Positions 34,869 to 43,001 of a DNA stretch of 64,000 nt are shown one piece after another. The stretch is taken from positions 1 to 64,000 of the forward strand of contig DAOUMU010000508.1 of assembly GCA_034409055.1 (NCBI GenBank), read 5' to 3'. Below the pieces are notes generated by a model. That model made no database searches. It was not told the DNA's origin and saw nothing but the letters and a program-made list of their open reading frames with translations. The translations under genes were made by a program, and so were the position numbers. The DNA comes from DAOUMU01 sp034409055 (GTDB lineage Bacteria > Chloroflexota > Anaerolineae > 4572-78 > J111). Each line of letters opens with the position of its first letter. Position 1 is the stretch's first letter.

Positions 34869-36170
34869 ATGTTGAATTGGACAAAGTTTCAACCCTCATC
34901 ATCCGGTCAGTGGCTGTTAATTGCCACTGCCTTCGTTTTACCAACCCTGGCCCTTTTTTTGGCAATGTTCATAACCCTACCCCCCACCTCAAGAGCCCTC
35001 CCCCCTTCGGGGGGCTGGGGGGGCCTCCCCCCTTCCCAGGTCTCGCCCCAAACTGACTTACCGTGGAACATCCATCTCTACGCCAGTCCCACCAGTCCAG
35101 ATGGGGTAGGCTTATGGGCCTTTACCGGCGAAACCTCCAACATCTGTCAGAAAGTGACTTTCAATGCCGAATTTCTGGGCGTACCCACGCCCTTTGCCGG
35201 CGCATATGATCCTGATGAGAACATTTACATTGGTTTTCTTGATAGCTTCTTCGCTCCCGGTACGGATACTCAGGTAGGCAGCCTTGAAGTTGTGTGTGAT
35301 TTAGCCACTGGCGATCGCCTGGTGACCAATCCGATCATCTTTACGCGTTACCATTTTGACGGGACCGAGATGACCATTCCCTCGGATGATGGTCGGGCCA
35401 AACTAACCCTCAATTCAAATAGTCTAAACCCGTCGCATTATATCATTGTGATGAGCACCAATGCCTTGCCCACGACATTACCCCTTGGCGTAAAAGCCAT
35501 TGGTCTACCTTACTCGTTTCGTACCTTCGTGACCACACCTCATAGTGATGGACCGATGCTGTTGAACTTGATTTACCAGGGCCTCCTGGGTCAGGAAGAT
35601 CCGCTGACCCTGCGTATCTTGACCTGGGATGTGGCCACTAAAAGCTGGCTCGATTCCGGGGACCAGGGGCTAAGTGTTTTGGGCGAGGCTCGGCTCAACA
35701 AAACCACGGCCCAATTTACCACCTACATCCTGGGCAGCACCCCCCGCTGGCTCGATAGCTTCACCACCGGCATCGGGCTGGCCACGAAGGATAATATTAA
35801 GCGTATTCCGGTTGAGGGAAAGCTAACCTTGGACACTATTTCTGGGACTGGCCTGGTGACCGGAACCGCTATTAGCCTGCCCTATACCCCGACCATGCCC
35901 ATTCGAACCTGGCAGACCGTCTCATACACGGCCAATATCCCGGCCGGCACAAGCCTGGCGGTGAGTGTCCTTGGTCAGAATTACGAGATATTGAAAGCCA
36001 ATGTCACGCCCGGCCAAAGCCTGACCGGCATCGACCCTGCCCTCCATCCCAGTCTCAGCCTACGCGTCGATATGTCCACCACCTCGACCAGTTCGCCCGA
36101 ACTTTTTGACTGGTCTCTTCTGGTCGAACCCGCTTATGAGCAGGTCTATCTACCCATCATTATTAGGTAG
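34869..36170 (+). CDS. Exported membrane-anchored protein with YLPII C-terminal tail
   Basis: A 433-residue protein of no recognised family. One hydrophobic segment (about 17-37) would act as signal anchor, and the rest is beta-rich and outside the cell. The start at 34869 has GAGGAG 6 bases upstream; the longer open frame from 34698 is made of a family A element. A GC-rich palindromic repeat is inserted in frame right after the membrane segment (about 38-56, LPPSGGWGGLPPS). The C-terminus is VYLPIIIR, similar to the YLPIIVKQK end of the nSTAND protein upstream. Together with the shared orientation this suggests a joint surface location. The function is unknown. Confidence 0.75.
   Translation: MLNWTKFQPSSSGQWLLIATAFVLPTLALFLAMFITLPPTSRALPPSGGWGGLPPSQVSPQTDLPWNIHLYASPTSPDGVGLWAFTGETSNICQKVTFNAEFLGVPTPFAGAYDPDENIYIGFLDSFFAPGTDTQVGSLEVVCDLATGDRLVTNPIIFTRYHFDGTEMTIPSDDGRAKLTLNSNSLNPSHYIIVMSTNALPTTLPLGVKAIGLPYSFRTFVTTPHSDGPMLLNLIYQGLLGQEDPLTLRILTWDVATKSWLDSGDQGLSVLGEARLNKTTAQFTTYILGSTPRWLDSFTTGIGLATKDNIKRIPVEGKLTLDTISGTGLVTGTAISLPYTPTMPIRTWQTVSYTANIPAGTSLAVSVLGQNYEILKANVTPGQSLTGIDPALHPSLSLRVDMSTTSTSSPELFDWSLLVEPAYEQVYLPIIIR
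34981..35036. repeat. In-frame GC-rich palindromic repeat
   Basis: CCCTCCCCCCTTCGGGGGGC followed by TGGGGGGGCC and a second C run. It encodes ALPPSGGWGGLPPS directly after the membrane segment of the exported protein. The orientation is opposite to the copies at 58047 and 60671. Confidence 0.8.
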
Positions 36171-36577
36171 TTCCGAAAAAATACCTGTGCCCGGTACGGG
36201 TACCTGTGCCCTGTGGGTACAGGCGGGTAATGCCCCCAAAATCGTACTGCGTGTCGCTCGCTTGCGTGCCCCTGGCGGCGTGCCCTTGGCGGCCTGCTAC
36301 GTGTTAAACCTGTGCCCGCTTTTTGGGCATTTGGCCGAAAACCCTCACGCAACCCTGTCCTGAGCGAAGCCGAAGGGACGTAACACGTAACACGCGGACG
36401 ATACAGTTTTGGGAGCATTTAAATTCTGGACCTCCCTAATACCATATACCCACTACCAACCAATTGTTAGGCTTGTCAGCCAGATTGTGGTATACTTCAA
36501 TCATCCTGATTTGGGGAAGATTTATCTCAAGCCATTATTAAATTGGCCGGGAAATTGAAAGGATCCTTGACATAAAA
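36171..36577. other. Intergenic region with repeat debris
   Basis: No gene is supported. The first part has several GTGCCC/GGTAC-rich short repeats (ACCTGTGCCC occurs twice near 36181-36212) that resemble the GGCACAGGTACCC pair inside the family A copy at 63054. Around 36355-36400 is a CCTGAGCGAAGCCGAAGGGA segment and a short CGTAACACGTAACACGCG repeat. The promoter candidate at 36488 follows. Confidence 0.5.
36488..36496 (+). promoter_or_regulatory. Extended -10 promoter candidate
   Basis: TGGTATACT within TTGTGGTATACTTC, 81 bases before the ATG at 36578. It shares the TGTGG lead-in with the sites at 30232 and 42912. No clear -35. Confidence 0.35.
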
Positions 36578-37264
36578 ATGAGATTCCTGTTACGCGCTAT
36601 CATTGCCATCGGCGTCTTTCTGCTGATTTTAATCGTGGTTCTGATTAGCCTGGCCCTTGTGCTGGGTGTTGCCCTTGGGGTGGGCTGGCTCTTACGGCTA
36701 ATTCTACCTTCTTTTTCTCTGTTCGAGGCCTCTCTGCTGGGGATCATTGCTTCGGCTGTCGTCGGATTTTTCTGGTACAACTTCATCAACTCTATCCCAG
36801 AAGTTAGGCTAGGGCAAGATGAAGATTACGACGAAGAAGCGTACGATTATGATGAAGACATTTATGAGATGATCCCGGCATCCAGATTTTACAAGACAAA
36901 CGCCGATAAAACCTGGGAAGCCTGGTTCCGCTATCAAATAGCCAATGGTATCTATGTAGAATTTCAAGACTCACCCCAGCCCGTGGCCCCGATGGGGGAA
37001 AAGCAACTGCAAGAGTTGGCTATTCGGCTGGCCGACGTAGCTATCTCTTTACTCAAGGGCAAGACGGCCCGAACCAAGCGGCTGAAGGTCTCAGTAGCGA
37101 CCTTAAAGCGGCAGATGACAAAAATAGGACAGCGACCTTATGATGATGATATTGTACAGTTGGCCGTAGAGGCTATCAATGAAGAAGTAGATTATCATTA
37201 TGAGGACATCACGACAGTCATTCGGGCTAAACTCTGGAGTGAACCCTGTGAAATGTTTGATTAA
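36578..37264 (+). CDS. Membrane protein of unknown function
   Basis: A 228-residue protein. The first 75 residues form two hydrophobic helices (about 5-35 and 45-70). An acidic, tyrosine-rich linker (about 79-95, DEDYDEEAYDYDED) leads to a soluble domain of about 130 residues with alternating helices and a basic patch (GKTARTKRLKVSVATLKRQM). No family was recognised. GAAAGG lies before the ATG. It is followed 21 bases later by an SDR gene with its own ribosome binding site, so the two may share a transcript, but nothing else links them. Confidence 0.75.
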   Translation: MRFLLRAIIAIGVFLLILIVVLISLALVLGVALGVGWLLRLILPSFSLFEASLLGIIASAVVGFFWYNFINSIPEVRLGQDEDYDEEAYDYDEDIYEMIPASRFYKTNADKTWEAWFRYQIANGIYVEFQDSPQPVAPMGEKQLQELAIRLADVAISLLKGKTARTKRLKVSVATLKRQMTKIGQRPYDDDIVQLAVEAINEEVDYHYEDITTVIRAKLWSEPCEMFD

Positions 37265-37285
37265 TTATCATATTGGAAAGGAATA

Positions 37286-37990
37286 ATGAGCATAGAGGGA
37301 AAAGTGACAATTATCAGCGGGGCCACTGGTGGCTTGGGGCAGGAGGTCAGTCGTGTTTTTCATGGGGCCGGCGCAGCCGTGGTTTTAGTTGGCTCCCGTT
37401 CGGCAGGCGTTCAAGCCCTGGTCGACGAATTGGGCCAGGAACGCACTTTGCCTGTGGCCGCTAACCTGGTTGATCCGGCGGGAGCGGAATCGGTGGTAGC
37501 GGCCACGCTGGACCAGTTTGGCCGGGTTGACATTCTGTTGAATCTGGCCGGCGGCTTTAGCGGCGGCAGGCCGGTCAGCCAGAGCAAGGCGGAAGATTTG
37601 GACAAAATGCTAGACATAAACTTACGCACGGCTTACAACCTGAGCCAGGCCGCCGTCAAACCGATGATCGAGCAAAGGTGGGGGCGCATTGTCAATACCG
37701 CCTCTCGCGACGCCCTGCGTGGCCGGGCCAATTATAGCGCCTATGGCCTCAGTAAAGCCGCCGTCCTCCGCCTGACCGAGTCGATGGCGGCCGAAGTACA
37801 GCAGTATAATATTACCGTTAACGCCATTCTCCCCGGCACGATTGATACTGAAGCCAATCGCCAGAGTATGCCCCAGGCCGATTTCAGTAAATGGGTCAAA
37901 CCGGCTACGATTGCCCAGGCCCTGCTCTTTTTAGTTCAAGAGGATACGGCCATCAATGGAGCGGCCCTCCCCCTATACGGACAGACGTAA
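37286..37990 (+). CDS. Short-chain dehydrogenase/reductase
   Basis: A 234-residue classical SDR oxidoreductase. The cofactor motif is GATGGLG (residues 12-18). The catalytic set is S140, Y153 and K157 (YSAYGLSK), and the structural NLAGG motif is at about 86-90. The closest general type is 3-oxoacyl-ACP reductase (FabG-like), but SDR substrates cannot be read from sequence. The C-terminal part is short and ends NGAALPLYGQT. GGAAAGGA precedes the ATG. The next gene begins after a 126-base gap that contains short GCAACACGC repeats. Confidence 0.88.
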   Translation: MSIEGKVTIISGATGGLGQEVSRVFHGAGAAVVLVGSRSAGVQALVDELGQERTLPVAANLVDPAGAESVVAATLDQFGRVDILLNLAGGFSGGRPVSQSKAEDLDKMLDINLRTAYNLSQAAVKPMIEQRWGRIVNTASRDALRGRANYSAYGLSKAAVLRLTESMAAEVQQYNITVNAILPGTIDTEANRQSMPQADFSKWVKPATIAQALLFLVQEDTAINGAALPLYGQT

Positions 37991-38116
37991 ATTCGTGTGA
38001 TGTCTGGCGCGTTGTGTAACAGGTGAAGACCTCGCAACACGCAACACGCGATTTGCTGGCAAAACCAGACACAAAATAAAACATGTTCCAAAGACCAATA
38101 AACGAGGAGGTAGACA

Positions 38117-40921
38117 ATGTCAGAAAGTCCCCTGAAAAAAATGGCTGATCTTGGCCAGTCCCTGTGGTATGATAATATCGAGCGCAGTCTGATCACCGAA
38201 GGCGAACTGGCCCGCATGGTGGCTGAGGATCACGTGGTTGGGGTCACTTCAAACCCCACTATTTTCCAAAAAGCGATTGCCGGCAGCCAGGCTTACGATG
38301 CCCAGATTGAAGAGATTGTGGCCGAAAAGCCCACTATGCCCATCAAAGAGCTGTATGAGGCCCTGGCCATCGAAGACATTCAAAGTGCGGCCGATGTCCT
38401 GCAACCCGTTTATGAACGCACCAACGGGGCCAATGGCTACGTCAGTCTGGAAGTCTCTCCTACCCTGGCTGACAATACTGAAGAGACGATTGCCGAGGCC
38501 AAACGCCTGTTTGAGACAGTGAGCCGTCCCAATCTGATGATAAAAATTCCGGCTACCCCGGCCGGCTTGCCCGCTATCACCGAGGTGATTGGCTCCGGGG
38601 TTAATGTGAATGTCACCCTGATGTTCTCTTTACAAAACTACATCGAGGTGGCCGATGCTTACATCGCCGGCCTGGAAAAGTGGGATGCTGCCGGAGGTGA
38701 CCTGAGCCATGTCGCTTCGGTGGCTTCATTCTTTGTCAGCCGGGTGGACACCTTGTTAGATAAATGGCTGGAAGAGGTTGGCCAGCCAGAAGCAAAAGAT
38801 TTGCAGGGCAAGCTGGCCGTTGCCAATGCCAAAGTGGCTTACAAAAAGTTCAAAGAAATCTTTGGTAGCGAACGTTTCCAGAAGCTGGCGGCCAAAGGAG
38901 CCAGGGTACAGCGTCCGCTCTGGGCCAGTACCAGCACCAAAAACCCCAACTATAGCGATGTGTTGTATGTCGAAGAACTGGTCGGCCCTGATACGGTCAA
39001 CACCGCTCCTCCGGTCACCATTGAGGCCCTTAAAGATCACGGCCAGATTCGGCCCAGTCTGGAGGAAGGGCTGGACGAAGCTGAAGCCCGGTTAGAAGGT
39101 CTCAAAGCCTTCAACATCAGCTACGATGAGGCCACCCGTAAATTACAGGATGACGGCGTGGCCGCTTTTGCCAAATCCTTTGTCGATTTACTAAAAACCC
39201 TGGAAGATAAACGGGAAGCCCTTGTTTCCCGGCAAGTCAGCCCAATGACTCTGGAAATGGGTGATTATCAGGAGGCGATAAAGATCCGCTTGAAAGCCTG
39301 GGATGCGGCTAACGTCGCTGGCCGGATCTGGGAGCGTGATGGGACGGTCTGGATAGCCGACCCGGAACAAGCGGCGCAAACGCCTGAACTAACCAATCGT
39401 CTGGGCTGGCTGAACATCGGCCAGGAGATGCTGGCTGAAGTCGACAACCTGGCTGCCTTTGCCACCGAAATTAAAGAAGCCGGGTTTCAGGCAGTGGCTT
39501 TGTTAGGCATGGGGGGCAGTAGTCTGGCCCCCGAGGTTTACATGACCACCTTTGGAGCAGCCAACGGCCTGCCGCTGGCCGTACTGGACAGCACCAATCC
39601 CGACCAGGTCCTGGCCGTGCGGGCCAAACTGGCCGATCCGGCCAAAACGTTGTTTCTGGTTTCCAGTAAATCGGGTGGCACCCTGGAAACCCTGTCCTTC
39701 TTCAAATACTTTTATGACCTGGTCGGCCAGGCCAAAGAGAATCCCGGGGAGAACTTTGTGGCCATTACCGATCCCGGCACCAGCCTGGAAAAGTTGGCCC
39801 AAGAGAAAAAGTTTCGCCGGGTCTTCTCCTCACCTCCAGAAGTGGGCGGGCGTTATTCGGCCCTGACTTATTTTGGCCTGGTTCCGGCGGCGCTGATTGG
39901 GATTGACCTGGCCAAGCTGCTGCGCCGGGCCAACAGTATGGCCGACGCCTGCCGTAACCACGCCGTCCACAACCCGGGGCTGCAACTGGGTGCGGCTATG
40001 GGTGAGTTGGCTCTGGCCGGTCGTGATAAAATCACCTTCTTTGCTTCAGCCAAGATTGCTGCGTTTGGCATGTGGGTCGAGCAGCTTATCGCCGAGAGTC
40101 TTGGCAAGCACGGCACCGGCATCTTACCGGTGGTTGGCGAGACGATGGGCGAACCGGCTTTTTACAACAATGATCGTTTCTTTGTTTACTTGCGCCTGGC
40201 GGGCGATGACAACGTCGAACTGGATGGCAAGGTGGACATTCTGGAAGCAGCCGGTCACCCGGTCATCATCGTCGAGATGGATGAGTTGGAGGACCTGGGC
40301 CAGGAATTTTTCCGGTGGGAAATGGCTACGGCCGCCGCGGGAGCCGTCCTCAAAATTAATCCTTTCGACCAACCGAATGTGGAATTGGCCAAGGTCAAAG
40401 CTCGCGAACTTATGGCTGAGTTTGAACAAAGTGGCTACCTGCCGACCGATACCCCCACCCTGGATTATGACGACATCGATGCCTATGGTCCGGCGATGGG
40501 CGAAACCGTGACCGAGGCGTTGAAAGTCTTTCTAACCAACTACCGTCCCGGCGACTACGTAGCGATTATGGCTTACCTGCCTTACGCTTCCGAAACCGAC
40601 GCTGCACTCAATGAGCTGCGTCTGCGCCTGCGTAACGGATTGCGGACCGCAACCACTGTTGGCTACGGTCCCCGCTTCTTGCACTCTACGGGGCAATTGC
40701 ATAAAGGGGACGGCAACAAGGGCCTTTTCATCCAGATTACTCATACCCTGTCCCAAGATGCCGAAATTCCCGGGGAAAAGTACAGCTTTGCCACCCTCGT
40801 CGCTGCCCAGGCCCAGGGGGATTACAATGCCCTAAAACAGAACGAGCGTCGACTCATCCGCTTCCACATTGAAACAGACCAGGATATACCAACCGCGATT
40901 CGCAGGTTGATTCCGGCTTGA
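38117..40921 (+). CDS. tal-pgi: Bifunctional transaldolase / glucose-6-phosphate isomerase
   Basis: A 934-residue fusion. The N-terminal half (about 1-370) is transaldolase, with GVTSNPTIF near 42-50 and the Schiff-base lysine K143 in MIKIPATPAG. The C-terminal half (about 390-934) is phosphoglucose isomerase, with GMGGSSLAPEV, SKSGGTLET and the late block TGQLHKGDGNKGLFIQIT. It would link the pentose phosphate pathway (sedoheptulose 7-phosphate plus glyceraldehyde 3-phosphate to erythrose 4-phosphate plus fructose 6-phosphate) to glycolysis by converting fructose 6-phosphate to glucose 6-phosphate. GAGGAGG lies 8 bases before the ATG. The fusion is known in several bacterial lineages. Both domains keep their active-site motifs. 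Confidence 0.96.
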   Translation: MSESPLKKMADLGQSLWYDNIERSLITEGELARMVAEDHVVGVTSNPTIFQKAIAGSQAYDAQIEEIVAEKPTMPIKELYEALAIEDIQSAADVLQPVYERTNGANGYVSLEVSPTLADNTEETIAEAKRLFETVSRPNLMIKIPATPAGLPAITEVIGSGVNVNVTLMFSLQNYIEVADAYIAGLEKWDAAGGDLSHVASVASFFVSRVDTLLDKWLEEVGQPEAKDLQGKLAVANAKVAYKKFKEIFGSERFQKLAAKGARVQRPLWASTSTKNPNYSDVLYVEELVGPDTVNTAPPVTIEALKDHGQIRPSLEEGLDEAEARLEGLKAFNISYDEATRKLQDDGVAAFAKSFVDLLKTLEDKREALVSRQVSPMTLEMGDYQEAIKIRLKAWDAANVAGRIWERDGTVWIADPEQAAQTPELTNRLGWLNIGQEMLAEVDNLAAFATEIKEAGFQAVALLGMGGSSLAPEVYMTTFGAANGLPLAVLDSTNPDQVLAVRAKLADPAKTLFLVSSKSGGTLETLSFFKYFYDLVGQAKENPGENFVAITDPGTSLEKLAQEKKFRRVFSSPPEVGGRYSALTYFGLVPAALIGIDLAKLLRRANSMADACRNHAVHNPGLQLGAAMGELALAGRDKITFFASAKIAAFGMWVEQLIAESLGKHGTGILPVVGETMGEPAFYNNDRFFVYLRLAGDDNVELDGKVDILEAAGHPVIIVEMDELEDLGQEFFRWEMATAAAGAVLKINPFDQPNVELAKVKARELMAEFEQSGYLPTDTPTLDYDDIDAYGPAMGETVTEALKVFLTNYRPGDYVAIMAYLPYASETDAALNELRLRLRNGLRTATTVGYGPRFLHSTGQLHKGDGNKGLFIQITHTLSQDAEIPGEKYSFATLVAAQAQGDYNALKQNERRLIRFHIETDQDIPTAIRRLIPA

Positions 40922-40948
40922 TGAAAATGAAATTCCTAAACTAACTAA

Positions 40949-40972
40949 CCAACCAACCAACCAACCAACCAA
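40949..40972. repeat. Tetranucleotide repeat (CCAA)x6
   Basis: Six perfect CCAA units, preceded by two CTAA-like units, lie in the 68-base gap between tal-pgi and the hydrolase gene, ending 17 bases before the ATG. Such tracts can change length by slipped-strand pairing. Confidence 0.85.
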
Positions 40973-40989
40973 TTCGTTGGAGACAACTT

Positions 40990-41859
40990 ATGGCCTACCA
41001 GATGACCCTCTACAACGCCAATAACCAGGAGATTTATGTCCGGGAAGAGGGGCGGCCAAACCGGCAAGTCGCCTTGCTGATCCACGGTTGGTCAAGCTCC
41101 TGGTATGCGATGTCACCGCTGTTGCCCATGTTAAGCAAGCGGTTTCGCTGCCTGGCTGTTGATTTGCCCGGTTACGGCAAATCTCCACCGGGGTCGGAAC
41201 GAGCAACGATTGCCGGTTATGCTGACTTGTTGGCGGCGCTTATCCGTGATATTACGGAGCGACCGGTGGTGCTGGTCGGACATTCGATGGGGGGCATGAT
41301 CAGCCTGACCCTGGCTTTACGTCATCCCGACCTGGTCGAACGTATGGTCTTGCTGTGCCCAACTATCAGTGGACGTTTGTCACTCTTCATCAACCTGTTT
41401 GTTTCACCAATTGTCATTCTGGAACGGTTCCTGGTGACCGATTGGCTGGTGTCTGTTGTGGAGCCGCATATGCTGGGCGCGGCCGACCAGCTTATGCGGC
41501 CGGCCTCATTTTCGGAGCGCAGTGGGGTTACGGAAGCAGATTACTACCGCCTGCGCGCCGATGCCCGTCGGCCCGGACAGGGCCGTGTCCGGGCCGAATG
41601 TTTCTGGGCCATGCGCGAGGGTGACTTGCGGGGCAAATTGGGGCAAATCGAGGCCCCCTCATTGGTGATATGGGGTATGGAGGACAATACTGTACCCTTA
41701 CGAGATGCCAGCATCCTGGCCGACGAATGGCCACAAGCTGACCTGCGCATCATTCCCAGGGCCAGCCATTGGCCCCAGTTTGAAACGCCTGTAGTGACCC
41801 AACGTTATATAACGGCATTTCTCAGTATGCCGTTGAAACTACTCCAGGTCGAGTTTTAG
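40990..41859 (+). CDS. Alpha/beta hydrolase
   Basis: A 289-residue alpha/beta hydrolase fold enzyme. The oxyanion motif is IHGWSSSWYA (about 31-40) and the nucleophile is S99 in VGHSMGG. The acid is probably the Asp in GMEDNTVPL (near 238) and the base the His in RASHWPQFE (near 259). A cap region of about 70 residues lies between strands 6 and 7. There is no signal peptide, so it acts in the cytoplasm. GGAG precedes the ATG. The substrate cannot be told; esterase or C-C hydrolase activity is usual for this type. The (CCAA)6 tract just upstream could affect its translation or expression. Confidence 0.9.
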   Translation: MAYQMTLYNANNQEIYVREEGRPNRQVALLIHGWSSSWYAMSPLLPMLSKRFRCLAVDLPGYGKSPPGSERATIAGYADLLAALIRDITERPVVLVGHSMGGMISLTLALRHPDLVERMVLLCPTISGRLSLFINLFVSPIVILERFLVTDWLVSVVEPHMLGAADQLMRPASFSERSGVTEADYYRLRADARRPGQGRVRAECFWAMREGDLRGKLGQIEAPSLVIWGMEDNTVPLRDASILADEWPQADLRIIPRASHWPQFETPVVTQRYITAFLSMPLKLLQVEF

Positions 41860-41886
41860 TTGGTAGCCCGACCTTACCTTATGTAA

Positions 41887-41914
41887 TTGTCTTTTTCCTC
41901 CCTTGGATTATAAT
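41887..41914 (+). promoter_or_regulatory. Promoter candidate for the slipin gene
   Basis: TTGTCT (41887-41892), a 16-base spacer and TATAAT (41909-41914), followed by a leader of about 50 bases and GGAGG before the ATG at 41972. Confidence 0.5.
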
Positions 41915-41971
41915 TAAGTCAGGCTTATTTACATTATCCCTGTACAGATTAATATAAAAGGAGGTTGTTTG

Positions 41972-42760
41972 ATGGAAGCGATAGTTACTTTAGTTCCATG
42001 TCTGGGATTTGTTGGTGTTATTTTATTGATACTTCTTTTTTCTGCCATCAAGATCGTGCAGGAGTACGAACGTGGGGTTATCTTCCGGCTGGGTCGATTT
42101 GTTGGAGCCAAAGGGCCGGGCCTATTTTTCATTATTCCCTTTATCGACCGGATGATTAGAGTAGATTTACGGACGGTGACCCTGGATGTGCCTTCCCAGG
42201 AAGCGATTTCGCGCGATAATGTGACCATTAAAGTCAATGCCGTGGTTTATTTCCGCGTCCTCGATCCCGGCAAATCCATTATTCAGGTTGAGGATTACCG
42301 GCGAGCCACCTGGCAAATTGCCCAAACCACCCTCCGTAACGTCATCGGCCAAAGTGAATTGGATGAATTACTGGCTCATCGTGAAAAGGTCAACGAGCAG
42401 CTACAGCAGATTATTGACGAGCAAACCGAACCCTGGGGAATCAAGGTTTCCCTGGTTGAGGTCAAAGACGTGGAGTTGCCTCAAACCATGCAACGGGCCA
42501 TGGCCAAACAGGCTGAAGCTGAGCGTGAGAAACGGGCCAAAATTATCCACGCCGAAGGTGAGTTTGCCGCCGCCCAGCAGTTGGCCGAAGCGGCTCAAGT
42601 CATCGGCCGCGAGCCGGCCACTTTACAACTGCGCTACCTGCAAACCCTGACCGAAATTGCTACGGAGAAAAACTCGACCATTATCTTCCCCTTGCCCATT
42701 GATCTCATCAGTGTCTTCTCTGAATTTGTGCGGGCCAGGGTTGGCGAGACGAAGCAATAG
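41972..42760 (+). CDS. SPFH/Band 7 protein, slipin type
   Basis: A 262-residue stomatin/slipin-like protein. One N-terminal hydrophobic hairpin or helix (about 8-28) is followed by the SPFH domain (about 30-190: EYERGVIFRLGRFVGAKGPG, RVDLRTVTLDVPSQEAISRDNV). A charged coiled coil of the AKQAEAEREKRAKIIHAEGE type comes next, with a short hydrophobic C-terminal part. Such proteins form large oligomers on the inner membrane that organise membrane microdomains and often associate with a NfeD protein or a protease. No NfeD gene is adjacent. The ATG at 41972 is chosen over an in-frame TTG one codon upstream because of its spacing from GGAGG. Confidence 0.93.
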   Translation: MEAIVTLVPCLGFVGVILLILLFSAIKIVQEYERGVIFRLGRFVGAKGPGLFFIIPFIDRMIRVDLRTVTLDVPSQEAISRDNVTIKVNAVVYFRVLDPGKSIIQVEDYRRATWQIAQTTLRNVIGQSELDELLAHREKVNEQLQQIIDEQTEPWGIKVSLVEVKDVELPQTMQRAMAKQAEAEREKRAKIIHAEGEFAAAQQLAEAAQVIGREPATLQLRYLQTLTEIATEKNSTIIFPLPIDLISVFSEFVRARVGETKQ

Positions 42761-42911
42761 GAGATAGGCTGCCGGCCAAACATATTCCAGATCATTTTTT
42801 TATTGACAATTTGGTTTTAGTCAACCATAACAGGGCGATGGCCGTTCAACGTAACGGGTGTGGTCCTGTTATTTGTTTACTCAACATAATTATGTCTAAT
42901 TAAACAATCTG

Positions 42912-42920
42912 TGGTATAAT
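42912..42920 (+). promoter_or_regulatory. Extended -10 promoter candidate for the LysM gene
   Basis: TGGTATAAT within TCTGTGGTATAATAAA. It lies 36 bases before the mini-ORF at 42957 and 81 bases before the LysM gene start at 43002. No good -35 was found. Confidence 0.45.
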
Positions 42921-42956
42921 AAAAAAAAATTCTTTCCATCTTATCGAGGCTATCTG

Positions 42957-42986
42957 ATGAGCGGCATTATCAGTATTTTACCTTAA
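42957..42986 (+). CDS. Nine-codon leader ORF duplicating the next gene's start
   Basis: Reads MSGIISILP then stop. The block TCTGATGAGCGGCATTATC, 27 bases with its context (42951-42977), is repeated at 42996-43022 over the real start of the LysM gene, which begins MSGIIGILN. A GAGG lies 8-11 bases upstream of this ATG. It could be a remnant of a local duplication or a translated leader that tunes ribosome loading on the gene downstream. Confidence 0.4.
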   Translation: MSGIISILP

Positions 42987-43001
42987 AGTCGGGGTGATCT
43001 G

